Source of the DNA: Methyloceanibacter stevinii
Lineage (GTDB): Bacteria; Pseudomonadota; Alphaproteobacteria; Rhizobiales; Methyloligellaceae
NCBI RefSeq assembly: GCF_001723355.1
Contig: NZ_LPWE01000013.1
Coordinates: 186,001 to 250,000, forward strand
Direction of reading: 5' to 3'
DNA length: 64,000 nucleotides
Shown: positions 1 through 10,125 of the stretch, piece after piece
Layout of the letters: the number at the start of each line of letters is the position of its first letter
Numbering within the stretch: position 1 is the first letter of the stretch
Translations under genes and position numbers: made by a program
Notes under the pieces: model-generated
The model's input: the letters and a program-made list of their open reading frames with translations, nothing else
The model's database searches: none
Told to the model about the DNA's origin: nothing

Positions 1-55
1 CCTGCCCGGCTCCGGCAGTGGCCTGAGCGCTTGGCTGCTCGTCGCGATCGGTCAT
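1..55 (-). CDS. N-terminal fragment of an unknown protein, cut by window edge
   Basis: An ATG at 55-53 on the minus strand follows a purine-rich stretch (GGAAAGGG, about 4-9 nt upstream) that can serve as a ribosome binding site. It opens 18 codons to the window edge, beginning MTDRDEQPSAQATAGAGQ. The peptide is hydrophilic with no signal peptide. Too little is visible to name a family. The call rests only on the start context, so it may be chance. Confidence 0.3.
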   Translation of the reverse strand, partial: MTDRDEQPSAQATAGAGQ

Positions 56-405
56 GTTCACCCTTTCCGGAACTTCCGCGGCCAAACCGTGTTGCGTGCG
101 CGCCCGATAAAGTCGCGGCGCATCAGCGCAAACGTAGTAGAGCGCCCGGCCGTGAATGACAACGCGCGATCGGCGTCAGTGCGCGAGCGACAGGGCGAGC
201 CGGCCCGGTAACCGGTCGTTAGGACTTCGACCGCCGAAAGCGCCCTGCAGGCCTGATCTGTCCCAGGGTGGCACGCTTCGGCGCATTCGATTCAACTTGT
301 ATGCAACTTGCGCTCGTCTTGCCGGCGCCCGTCCGTATCGTCCCAGGAGCGGATGTCCGGCAACTGCATAGGGAGCAGCGCCGGCTTGGGGTCTAGGGGG
401 AAACA
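56..405. other. Intergenic region upstream of first autotransporter
   Basis: About 350 bases with no convincing gene. Short open frames on both strands are Arg/Pro-rich frame shadows. The only clear signal is the purine-rich ribosome binding site (AGGGGG) just before the autotransporter ATG at 406. No good -35/-10 pair was seen. Confidence 0.5.
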
Positions 406-3400
406 ATGTCCAAGCTGTCAGCACGGGTACCCGTGCTGCTGTCGTTGCTCGTGGCCGCGGTCGCGGGCGGCAGCCAGCATGCCTATGCCGATTGCACAGG
501 CACGGCCCCCAACTTCGAATGTTCCGGCGGCAGCGCGGAGCAGGCCATCGACGCCGACAATGCGACAGTCGTCACGCTCCCCGGTTTCAGCGTCTCCGCG
601 ACCGACCAGAGCGCGCTCTCGATCTCCGGCAAGGGCCAAATCTCCTATACGGACGCGAATGCATCCTCCCTTGCTTCAGTGCTGGAGACGGCACTGTCCG
701 CGTCCTCCACCGGCAACGACGGCTCAACGCCGGGCGGCGTTGACGTCAGCACGGACGGAATGCTCAGCGGCGCGGTCGGCATCGACGCCACCAACTACGG
801 AACGGGTTCGCTGAGCATCGACGCCCTCGGCGCAGTCGAAGGCACGAACGGAAACGCGATCACCGCGCTCAACAGAAATGCGAATGGCGGGGGGCTCTCG
901 ATCGTCACCACAGAGACGGTAGTGGCCAAGCGCACCGGCATCAGCGCCACCAATTACGGAACCGGCCTGCTGAGCATCGACACAAGCGCCGGCGTCACCG
1001 GCGAGACCGGCATCGAAGCCGTGAATCGCGGCGCCGGTTCACTCGCGGTGGACGCGCACGGACCGGTCACGGGCACGCTGTACAACGGCATTTCGGCGAC
1101 GAATTTCGGCACTGACCTTTCGATCACTACAGAGGATGCCATCTCGGGCGCCATCACAGGCATCAAGGCCAGCAATTTCGGTCTTGGATCGACGACGATC
1201 GAGACCGGCGGAACGGTCGACGGACAAAGCGCTCACGGGATCGAGGCCATCAACGAGAACGCAAACTCGGACAGCCTGACCGTCATTGCCAAAGGCGCCG
1301 TGACCGCGAGCCAGACAGGCATCAGCGCCACAAATCACGGCAAGGGCCTGCTCACCGTGCAAACGATGAGCTCCGTCAGCGGTGAGACCGGCATCGATGC
1401 TGCCAGCGAAGGTGCAGGTTCCCTGTCGATCGACGCAGGCGGAACGGTCACCGGCACCAGTTCCAACGGCATCGCCGCCAAGACCTACGGCACCGATCTT
1501 TCGGTCACGACCACGGATACGGTTACTGGCGCGCGCGCAGGCATCGCCGCGACGAACTACGGGACCGGTACCTTGACGATCGACACGCAGGGCGACGTCA
1601 GCGGGACCAGCGGTTCTGGCATTCAGGCGTCGAACACGGCCGGCACGGATCTTTCGGTTCTGACCGCCGCGGGAACCACCGTGAGCGGACAAACCGGACT
1701 CTCCGCGGACAACGGAGGCAGCGGCACGCTGAACCTTGATATCGCCGGCAACATCGAGGGCACCGCCGCAGAGGGCATTTCCGCCATGAACAGCGGGACA
1801 ACGTCGATGATCGCGACGCAAACCGGATCGAGCGTCCGCGGCGCCACCACGGGCCTGCGGACCGTTCACGAAGGGGCAGGCGCGTTGACCTTGGATATCG
1901 CGGGCGCCGTGGAGGGGTTAGGCGGCGAAGGTCTCTACGCCACCAGCAGCGGCTCGGAGGCGATCACCCTGAACACGACGGGAAATATCTCCGGGACGAC
2001 GGACGGCGTCTATCTGGGCCATGGCGGCGGCGGCGCGATCAATGTCGACATCGGCAGCGGCAGCACCGTGTCGAGCGTCGGCACGAATGCCGACGACTTC
2101 GCGATCGAGACCTCGGGGGGCCGGACGAACCTTGTCGTCAGCGGCACGCTGAGCGGCGGTGCCGGCGGCGCGGCGAAGTTCGATCGAAGCGAGACCAACG
2201 CGTTCAACGACCGGATGGAGCTGCATCCGACCGCGGCCGTCACCGGCAAGGTCCTCGCGGGTCCGGGCATAGACACCTTGGCCTTCGCAGGCGGGGGGCA
2301 CGGCACATTCGATCTCGACGACATCGACACCGGCGACCGGACGAAGCAGTTCCAGGAATTCGAGATTTATCAGATCGACAGCGGCACGTGGAGTTTCGAC
2401 GGCACCACGCCATACACCTTCACGCTCAACGGCGGTACGCTGAAGGGCACCGGCACGTTCGGTGAGCTGATTTCGAACGGCGGCACGATCTCGCTCGGCA
2501 ACTCGATCGGGAGCATGACGATAAACGGCGACTTGACCCTGCGCAGCGGCTCCGTGTTCGAAGTCGAAGTCAACGCGGATGGTCGAAACGACACGGCCAT
2601 CGTCAACGGCTCCGTAAACCTCACGGGCGCGACATTGCGCGTTCTGGCCCAGAAGGGCAGCTACAAGACGCGCACCAACTACACGATCATCGAGAATGAC
2701 GGGTCCGACGCCGTCAACGGCAAGTTCGCACGGCTCGAAACCAACTACGCGTTCCTGACACCAAGCGTCGTCTATGACGGCGGCGACGGCAACGACGTGG
2801 TGCTGACCCTCCTGCGGACGGTCGTACCGACCACGGGAAGCGGCAGTGGCGCTGGCGGAAGCGGCACGGGCGGCGTCAGCTATCTCAGCTTTTGCTCGGT
2901 CGCCGAGACCAAGAACCAATGCAATGTGGCGGAGGCGCTCGATGCGTTTCCGGCCGACAATGCGCTCTTCTACTCGGTCCTGACTCAGACGGAGGAGGGC
3001 GCGCGCGAAGCCTTCAATGCGCTGTCGGGTGAGATCCACGCGACGGTCGCAGGCACGCTGGTGGACGACAGCCGCTATGCGCGCGACGCCGTCATGGGCC
3101 GCCTTATGCAGGCGAACCACCGCGGCGGGGCACTCGGCTCCAGCGGGCCGCTCGTCGCCAGTTACGGCAACCAAGACATGATGCTCGGCGGGACGGGCTA
3201 CTACGACGGCAAGACGCTTGTCGATCAGCCGCAGCCGCTGGCCTTCTGGACCCAAGGCTTCGGCGCCTGGGGCGACTTCGGCGGCAACAAGAACGCAGCC
3301 TCCGCCGATCGCAATCTCGGCGGCTTCATCTCCGGTATGGATGCGAACATCGATGACACCTGGCGCGTCGGTGTGGCGACGGGTGCGTCCTTCTCCGATG

Positions 3401-4065
3401 TGAGCGTCGACCAGCGTTACAGCACCGCGAACGTGCAGAGCTACTATCTTGGCGGCTATGCCGGCGGCATGGCCGGTGACTTCGCGCTGCGCGGCGGCGG
3501 CCTGTGGGCCTGGAGCGAAGTCGAGACATCGCGCGCCGTTGTCTTCCCGGGCTTCTACGAACGTCAGAATGCAAGTTACGACGCGGACACGGGCCAGCTC
3601 TTCGGCGAGGTTGCCTACCCGACGCAAATGAACGGCGTCGATCTCGAGCCCTTTGCAGGTCTCGCCTATGTGTCCGTCGAGAGTGGCGGCTTCACCGAGA
3701 AGGGCGGGGCGGAAGCGTCCTTGCACGGCACGAATTTCTCTCAAGACGTGGGCTACACGACGCTGGGTATTCGCGCCGCGAAGACCGTGATGTGGGGCGA
3801 TATGGAAGTGACCCCGCATACGGAAGTGGCTTGGCTCCATGCCTTCAACGACGTTACGCCGGGCGCGTCGCTCGCTTTTGCTACGACGGGCACAGGGTTC
3901 GACGTGTCGGGCGTGCCGCTGGCGGAAAACTCGGCGTTGCTGGACGCGGGCCTCGACTTCGCGATCAGCGACCAGCTCTCCGCCGGTGTCTCCTACTCGG
4001 GCCAGTATGCGGACAACGTTTCCGACAACGCCGTCAAAGGCCGCCTGACCTGGCTGTTCAATTAG
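406..4065 (+). CDS. Large autotransporter (type V secretion), intact copy
   Basis: A 1219-residue protein expected to insert a C-terminal beta-barrel in the outer membrane and display its passenger. Residues 1-28 form a signal peptide ending HAYA before DC. About 85-640 is a degenerate beta-helix passenger of roughly 20-residue units of the kind G-I-x-A-x-N-x-G-x-G-x-L-x-I. Next comes an autotransporter-associated strand region with an APGNSIG-like turn (LGNSIG). About 825-900 is a two-cysteine linker (FCSVAETKNQC). About 945-1219 is the barrel (AFWTQGFGAWG to the C-terminal TWLFN). The start has AGGGGG-AAACA-ATG and shares MSKL with the third autotransporter at 50384. The passenger function is unknown; adhesion or a surface role is inference. 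A tandem homologue follows 140 bp downstream. Confidence 0.9.
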   Translation: MSKLSARVPVLLSLLVAAVAGGSQHAYADCTGTAPNFECSGGSAEQAIDADNATVVTLPGFSVSATDQSALSISGKGQISYTDANASSLASVLETALSASSTGNDGSTPGGVDVSTDGMLSGAVGIDATNYGTGSLSIDALGAVEGTNGNAITALNRNANGGGLSIVTTETVVAKRTGISATNYGTGLLSIDTSAGVTGETGIEAVNRGAGSLAVDAHGPVTGTLYNGISATNFGTDLSITTEDAISGAITGIKASNFGLGSTTIETGGTVDGQSAHGIEAINENANSDSLTVIAKGAVTASQTGISATNHGKGLLTVQTMSSVSGETGIDAASEGAGSLSIDAGGTVTGTSSNGIAAKTYGTDLSVTTTDTVTGARAGIAATNYGTGTLTIDTQGDVSGTSGSGIQASNTAGTDLSVLTAAGTTVSGQTGLSADNGGSGTLNLDIAGNIEGTAAEGISAMNSGTTSMIATQTGSSVRGATTGLRTVHEGAGALTLDIAGAVEGLGGEGLYATSSGSEAITLNTTGNISGTTDGVYLGHGGGGAINVDIGSGSTVSSVGTNADDFAIETSGGRTNLVVSGTLSGGAGGAAKFDRSETNAFNDRMELHPTAAVTGKVLAGPGIDTLAFAGGGHGTFDLDDIDTGDRTKQFQEFEIYQIDSGTWSFDGTTPYTFTLNGGTLKGTGTFGELISNGGTISLGNSIGSMTINGDLTLRSGSVFEVEVNADGRNDTAIVNGSVNLTGATLRVLAQKGSYKTRTNYTIIENDGSDAVNGKFARLETNYAFLTPSVVYDGGDGNDVVLTLLRTVVPTTGSGSGAGGSGTGGVSYLSFCSVAETKNQCNVAEALDAFPADNALFYSVLTQTEEGAREAFNALSGEIHATVAGTLVDDSRYARDAVMGRLMQANHRGGALGSSGPLVASYGNQDMMLGGTGYYDGKTLVDQPQPLAFWTQGFGAWGDFGGNKNAASADRNLGGFISGMDANIDDTWRVGVATGASFSDVSVDQRYSTANVQSYYLGGYAGGMAGDFALRGGGLWAWSEVETSRAVVFPGFYERQNASYDADTGQLFGEVAYPTQMNGVDLEPFAGLAYVSVESGGFTEKGGAEASLHGTNFSQDVGYTTLGIRAAKTVMWGDMEVTPHTEVAWLHAFNDVTPGASLAFATTGTGFDVSGVPLAENSALLDAGLDFAISDQLSAGVSYSGQYADNVSDNAVKGRLTWLFN

Positions 4066-4205
4066 TTTGAGTACGTTTCGCCGGGCGTTTTGCCACTATT
4101 GCAGCTTGCCGGTTCGCCCACGAATCTGTGAGGGTTGTACCCTGAGAGCTTGACGACACCACCGGGCAGGGTGCGCTCGGGTTCGAGGCTCATTCGGGGG
4201 ACACG

Positions 4206-7200
4206 ATGCGGCGAGGGGGCCTGAGGCAGCGGCTCTTGCTGTCCACGACGATGCTGGCGGGCGCATGCTGGCCTATGGTGGGCGGGCGTACAGCCAACAA
4301 GTCTGCACGGCTGCCGGGTCAGATATTCTCTGCGAAGGCGCCAGTACAGACACACAAGACCTTTCCGGCCGTGATAACGCCACGGTCACGGCGGGCGCCA
4401 CGTTCGAGGTCAAGACGACAACTGGCAACGGCATCACCCTCACAGGCGACGGCCAGCTCACCTATTTGGATGAGAACGTTTCGCCTCTCTTCGCTCCCTA
4501 CTTTGGCCTCTACGTGAACAATTCCGGCAACGACGGAGGCACGCCCGGTGGTGTCACGATCAACACCAATGGCTATCTGAAGGGGAATACCGCGCTCTAC
4601 GTCTACAGTCAGGGGAGCAACGGAACGTCGATCAGCAGTTACAACCAAGCCTACGGCACCTACTACGGCATTCATGCCAAGAACTATGGCGGCGGTCTTT
4701 CGGTCACGACAAGCGGCCCTGTCACCGGAGGTGACTACGGCATCAACGTCAAGCAAGACGGCAGTGGCGCGCTAAGCATCGTAGCCGGCGGCGACGTAAC
4801 GGGCAGCGATGATGTTGGAATTTTTGCTCAGAACGGTGGGGGCTCGTCGTTCGACATTACAACGGCGGCCGGAACGACCGTGTATGGCGGAACCTACGGC
4901 ATCCAGGCGATCAACCTCAGTTCCGGTTCGTCGCTGAAGATAACCGCCGATGGCGATGTCCAGAGCGGCGGCAAGTACGGCATCTACGCCATCAACAATG
5001 GTACCGATCTCACTATAAACAGCGGCGCCGACTCTACGGTTCAGGGCGAGTACGCGATCAAAGCGCAGAACAACGGCAGCGGCGCCACGACTGTCGATCT
5101 ACACGGCAACGCCTACGCGTCCGGAGACGACGCCTACGCTGTCCTCGTGTTCAACGGCTCGGATAGCAGCAGCGCCGGCACAGACCTCACCGTGACGACG
5201 CATGCCGGAGGCATGATCAAGGGTGAGGGCGGTATCAACGCCGGCAACTTCGGCAGCGGCGCGCTCACCATGTCGATCGGGGGCGATGTCCATGCCGACA
5301 AGTTCTACGGGATCACCGCCTACAACGCCGGTACGGATATGGAGATCACCGTGGACGGCAGCGTTTACGGGAGTATGGGTGGTGTGATCGCTACTCAGGC
5401 GGCAAGCGGCTCGATCAAGATTCATGCGAACGGTTATGTCGGCGGTGGGGGTACCGCGATCTATGCAGGGTTCACCAACGGTCTCAGCGGCACCAGCGTT
5501 GAGATCACTACCGGTGCCGCCAGCACCGTAAAGGGTGCCAGCGGTATCGTTGTGGGCGGCAATCCGCCGGGTTCGCCGAAGGATGGCATCACCGTCGTCG
5601 CGAACGGTACTGTAATTGGCAATGGCGGCTCCGGCGGCGGCTGGGGGATTTATGCGCGGAACCAGTCGGACTCTGAGGTCAAGATCGTCACGGGTGCCAA
5701 CTCTTCAATTCAGAGCAGCTACAACGGTGGCATAGGGGCGTCGAACTACGGGGCAGTGAAGATCCAAGCGCTCGGTTCGGTGACGAGCCAATATGGATAC
5801 GGCATCTACGCCTACAATTCCGGGTCCAGCACCACGATCACGACGCGCCGGGAACGTATCGGGTACCAGGGGTATTCTCGCCAAGAACAATGGCGGCGGC
5901 GACATCGACATCACGGTGGGCGGAAATGTGACGGGAACGTCCGGTGCTGGCGTAACCGCGCAAGCGTCGAGTGGCAGCGGTGACATCCACATTACGACAG
6001 CAATTGGCTCGCGGATTTACGGCGCGGGAGGCATCTCGGCTGAGGCAAGCGGTGCCGGAACGGTCCGGATCACGACGCATGGTGTCGTGAGCACCTCGAC
6101 CGGGAGTGCCATCACGGCGGCGACGGCGGGCTCTGCGATCTCAGTCGATGTACATTCCCAATCGGTGATTACCGGCATCGCGGCGACAGGGACCTATGCG
6201 GTTCAAACTGCCGGCGGCCCCACGACGCTGACCGTTCACGGCGCGCTTGACGGCGGCAACGGCGGCGCTGTGCAGTTCGACCAGGGATCTGCATTCGCCA
6301 ATAAGCTGAAGCTCCGCCCTGGCGCCGACATCACTGGCACGGTTTTCGCCGGGCCTGGCAACGAGGACAAGCTCGAATGGGGTGGTTCGGGCTCCAGCGC
6401 GTTCGATCTCAGCGACATCGATACGGGCGCGGGTACACAGCAATACCGCAATTTCGAGAGCTTCGAGATGGAAAGCGGCAATTGGACGTTCACCGGCGGC
6501 ACGACAGTGCCTTTTTCCGTTGTCGGTGGGACGCTCTCCGGAACAGGGACGTTTGGCGACCTGGACATTGTCGGCGCCACGCTCGCCCCCGGCAATTCCA
6601 TCGGCAGCATGCGGGTCAATGGCGCCTTCACGCTATCCGGGGGCGCCGTCTACGAGGTCGAAGTGGACGCGGCAGGGAACGCCGACAAGGTTGTAGTCAA
6701 CGGGACGGTCGATCTCACCGGCTCGACCTTGCGCGTGCTCGCCGCGAACGGCGACTACAAGCAGAGCACCGACTACACGATCATCGCCAACGATGGCGGC
6801 GACGCCGTCCAAGGCCGGTTCGCCACGATCGAGAACGACCTCGCCTTTCTGAAGCCGAGCGTCGACTATTTTGGCGGAGACGGTAACGATGTGGTGCTGA
6901 CGCTGACGCGTCACCACGGTACCCACAATGGCGGCGGCCCGAGCTTCTGCTCGGTCGCCGACACGCAGAACCAATGCCACGTCGCCAAGGCGCTCGATGT
7001 TTTCCCGACGACAAACCCTCTGTTCCTCTCGGTTCTGTTCCAATCCGCCGAGGGTGCGCGGCAGGCGTTCGACGCGCTCTCGGGTGAGATCCATGCGACG
7101 GTGGCGGGAACGCTCGTGGACGACAGCCGCTATGCACGGGACGCGGTGCTGGGGCGCATGATGCAGGCGAGCCATCAAGGCGGAGCGCTGGGGAACGGCG

Positions 7201-8129
7201 GGCCACAGGTCGCAAGTCGCGACGCGACCTACCATGCCGGTGCCATGCGTCTCGGCGGCAACTTCATCGGCGAAGAGACGGCAGCCGAACCCGTATCGCC
7301 ACCGCTGGCGTTTTGGACTCAAGGCTACGGCGCTTGGGGCACGTTTGATGGCGACGGCAATGCCGCCACGGCGGACCGCGATCTCGGCGGCTTCATCTCC
7401 GGCATGGATGCGCGCGTTGGCGGCTCCTGGCGCGTTGGCGTGGCGACAGGCGCGTCTTTCTCCGACGTGAGCGTCGAGCAGCGTTTCAGCGGCGCCAACA
7501 CCAAGACCTACCATCTCGGCGGCTACGTGAACGGCGACGTCGAAGGTGTCGCGTTGCGTGCCGGCGGGCTCTGGGCCTGGAGCGAGATCGAGACCTCCCG
7601 CGCAGTCGTCTTCCCGGGGTTCTACGAACGGCAGAATGCGGACCGATCCGATACGGGCCAGCTCTTCGGCGAGATCGCTTACCCGACCCAAGTGGCGAGC
7701 ATCGAGCTCGAGCCCTTCGGCGGCTTCGCTTACGTTTCCGTCGAGAGTGAGGGGTTCGGCGAGAAGGGCGGCGCGCAAGCGAGCCTGCGCACATCAGGCA
7801 TCGATCAGGACGTGGGCTACACGACCGTGGGTCTGCGCGCGGCCACGACTATGCTGTGGGGCGCCATGCAGGTGACTCCGCACGTCGAAGGCGCCTGGCT
7901 GCACGCGTTCGACGACGTTGCGCCCAGCGCGTCGCTTGTCTTCGCGACGACCGGCGTCGGCTTCGATGTCTCCGGCGTTCCGCTCGCCGAAGATTCCGCG
8001 CTGATCGATGCGGGCCTCGACTTCGCCCTGTCGGATCGACTGTCCGCTGGTGTCTCTTATTCGGGCCAATATGCCGACAGCGTGTCCGACAATGCCGTCA
8101 AAGGCCGCTTCACGTGGCTGTTCAACTAG
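4206..8129 (+). pseudogene. Second tandem autotransporter, interrupted by two frameshifts
   Basis: A paralogue of the preceding gene; about 1307 residues if repaired. The ATG at 4206 has GGGGG-ACACG before it and gives a signal peptide (MRRGGLRQRLLLSTTMLAGA) in frame 3. The mature protein then continues in frame 2 from about 4265 (MLAYGGRAYSQQVCTAAGS), so about one base is missing near 4260-4264. The passenger stays in frame 2 until TTITT at 5845. One extra C near 5846 moves it back to frame 3 (AGNVSGTRGILAKNNGGGD), which runs to the barrel end TWLFN at 8129. The two shifts cancel. The passenger is Gly/Asn-rich beta-helix; the linker (FCSVADTQNQC) and barrel closely match the other two copies. 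It could be a true pseudogene, phase-variable, or a sequencing error. Confidence 0.85.
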
Positions 8130-8202
8130 GTCGAGTCGAGGGTGCACTTGCACCAGTGGTCGTGATACCTGTCTGAAAGCCTCAGCATTTCGGAAGTCTC
8201 CG

Positions 8203-9519
8203 GTGCGCTTCAATCAAACGACGTCCCCCTCGCGACTCGAGTCCGTTCAGGTCGGTTCGCGGCGCTACACGCTCATCGTGCTCACGGCGTATTTCGCGCT
8301 CGCGCATCTCGATCGGCAGGTGCTCGCGGTGACGTTGTCGCCGATTGGACGCGAGTTCGCGCTCAGCGACATCCAGCTCGGACTACTGTCCGGTTTGGCC
8401 TTCGCGGTGCTCTTCTCCACGCTGGGATTGCCGCTCGCCTTGGCGGTGAGCAGTCTCAACCGCCGCAACGTGATCGCCATCACGATCGCTGTATGGAGCG
8501 CCATGACCATGCTGTGCGGACTCGCGCAGAACTTCTGGCAGCTTTTCTTGGCGCGCGTGGGCGTCGGGGTCGGTGAGGCCGGCGCATTACCTGCAAGCCA
8601 CGCCATCATTTCGGACCGCTACGAACCGCGCGAACGCGCCGGCGCAATGGGCGTGTTCATGTCCGGTGCGAACATCGGAACGGCGCTCGCGCTGGTTGGG
8701 GGCGGGTTTGTGGCGCAATTCTTTGGCTGGCGCGCGGCGCTTCTGCTTGCGGGTTTGCCGGGCCTGGTGCTGGCCGTGATCATTCGATTGACCGTGCCCG
8801 AACCGCCTCGGCCGCACGACGATGCCGGCAGGGCCACGCTGCGGCTCTCCTTGTTGTCCGAGACCGTGGCCAAGATCTTTCGGTCGCACCCAATGGCCCT
8901 GATGGTGCTGGCCACCGTCCTGAACACGATCACGACCTTCGGCATGGTCGCCTGGCTGCCGACATTTCTCGTCCGGGAGCATGGCATGGCGTTGTCCGCC
9001 GTCGGCCTGTATCTCGCCGCAGCCATCGGTGTGGCGGGCGCTCTTGGAACGATGTTCGGCGGGCAACTCGCGGGGCGCCTCGCTTTGTGGCGGGCACATT
9101 GGATCGCGTGGACGCCCGCCGTGATTCTCCTCCTCACGAAGCCTTTCGCCATTGCGGGGTTGCTGGCTGGGAGCAAGGCGACCGCACTGTTGCTGTTGCT
9201 CGTCCCGTGCGCTCTCGGCGCCGTCTATATCGCGCCGACGATTGCGGTGCTGCACGCCGCGCTGCGGAGCGAAGAGCGGCCCGTCGGGTCCGCGCTGTTG
9301 TTGTTCGGTATGAACATGATCGGCATGGTCCTCGGACCGCTGATCGTCGGCGCGGTCTCCAACGGCTTCGATCCTTCCGGCGGCAGTCTCGGCGCCGGAT
9401 TGGTCGCGGTCCAAGCCTTCGGGATCACCGGTGCTATCGTGTTTCTTGTGGCTGGTTGGACCATCGGCCCGGCACCGGAAGAGCGCGAGCCACAGCAGGG
9501 TCCAGCAACAAGCACTTAA
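8203..9519 (+). CDS. MFS transporter, spinster-like
   Basis: A 438-residue inner-membrane protein with about 12 hydrophobic segments. Early residues read LDRQVLAVTLSPIGREF followed by LSDIQLGLLSGLAFAV, the first-helix pattern of the spinster branch of the major facilitator superfamily. A second MFS-type motif, RVGVGVGEAGALPASHAI, lies near residue 120. The start chosen is GTG 8203 (VRFNQTTSPSR) with GGAAG 7 nt upstream; the longer open frame overlaps the autotransporter and is Arg/Ser-rich shadow. The C-terminus is short and charged. Such proteins are secondary proton-linked transporters of organic acids, lipids or drugs; the substrate here cannot be read from sequence. Confidence 0.85.
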   Translation: MRFNQTTSPSRLESVQVGSRRYTLIVLTAYFALAHLDRQVLAVTLSPIGREFALSDIQLGLLSGLAFAVLFSTLGLPLALAVSSLNRRNVIAITIAVWSAMTMLCGLAQNFWQLFLARVGVGVGEAGALPASHAIISDRYEPRERAGAMGVFMSGANIGTALALVGGGFVAQFFGWRAALLLAGLPGLVLAVIIRLTVPEPPRPHDDAGRATLRLSLLSETVAKIFRSHPMALMVLATVLNTITTFGMVAWLPTFLVREHGMALSAVGLYLAAAIGVAGALGTMFGGQLAGRLALWRAHWIAWTPAVILLLTKPFAIAGLLAGSKATALLLLLVPCALGAVYIAPTIAVLHAALRSEERPVGSALLLFGMNMIGMVLGPLIVGAVSNGFDPSGGSLGAGLVAVQAFGITGAIVFLVAGWTIGPAPEEREPQQGPATST

Positions 9520-9522
9520 AGC

Positions 9523-9585
9523 GCCGCTAGCTGTTAGCGCAAACGAGCAAGCGCTCAAGCAGCCGCTAGGCGATAGCGCAAACGA
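9523..9585. repeat. Two imperfect 24-bp direct repeats
   Basis: Units at 9523-9546 and 9562-9585 share GCCGCTAG, then three or four variable bases, then TAGCGCAAACGA. They lie just after the MFS stop and before the convergent HU gene. The unit is not long enough to define a mobile element. It might be a protein-binding site or slippage product. Confidence 0.5.
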
Positions 9586-9650
9586 AAAGTACGCCGCCCC
9601 GAAGGACGACGCACTTAACTTCCCTCAATTCCGTGTGCGGACGAGTGCTG

Positions 9651-9941
9651 CTACACCGCGTCCTTGGCCGCCTTGACCGGGCGTGCCTTGATAACCTTCC
9701 GCGCAGGCTTGGCCTTGAACACGGTCGGCTCCTTGGTGAAGGGATTGATGCCTTTACGGGCGCGAACGGCCGGCTTCTTGACGACCACGAATTTGGCGAA
9801 GCCCGGCAGCATGAACTCGCCGTTCTTCTTCATTTCCTTGTAGCCGACGGTCGCAAGGGTCTCGAGAACGTCTTTGACGTCCTTCTTCGTCATGTCGAGC
9901 TGGTCGGCAATCGTTTGGATGAGTGCGGTCTTTGTAAGCAT
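9651..9941 (-). CDS. hup: HU-family histone-like DNA-binding protein
   Basis: A 96-residue small basic nucleoid protein. HU/IHF features are visible: N-terminal helices (MLTKTALIQTIADQL), a central beta segment (GEFMLPGFAKFVVVKKPA), the DNA-clamp arm with RKGINPFTKEP around residues 62-72, and a lysine-rich tail. Usual HU length is about 90; the extra tail (ARPVKAAKDAV) is an alphaproteobacterial-style extension. The start has AGGAG 9 nt upstream (TAGGAGCGCTACATA-ATG). It stands alone between the MFS gene and the AI-2E permease. HU bends DNA and organises the nucleoid. Confidence 0.93.
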   Translation of the reverse strand: MLTKTALIQTIADQLDMTKKDVKDVLETLATVGYKEMKKNGEFMLPGFAKFVVVKKPAVRARKGINPFTKEPTVFKAKPARKVIKARPVKAAKDAV

Positions 9942-10125
9942 TATGTAGCGCTCCTAAAATAGGACGGCGCTCGGAAAAGCCAGTTGGTACAAGCTTTCTT
10001 CGCCGTCCGAGCCAGGTCCGGCTCTTCATACCCATTGAGGGATGGCCGATTCGCACGGCTTTGTCTGCTTTTTTGGAAATGGCCTGTGAGTATTTCGCCC
10101 GTAAATTACAGGCCGAATCGCGTTT

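Noticed and set aside
900-1900. Possible CRISPR-like array from the repeated units in the autotransporter
   Set aside because: The repeats are coding, in frame and degenerate beta-helix units, not identical direct repeats with unique spacers.
1918-3840. A 640-codon open frame antisense to the first autotransporter
   Set aside because: It is the mirror of a GC-rich, codon-biased gene; the product is His/Arg/Val-rich with no domain or ribosome binding site.
4260-4270. Phase-variable homopolymer controlling the second autotransporter
   Set aside because: No long homopolymer or short tandem repeat is present at the shift; a missing base is the simpler reading.
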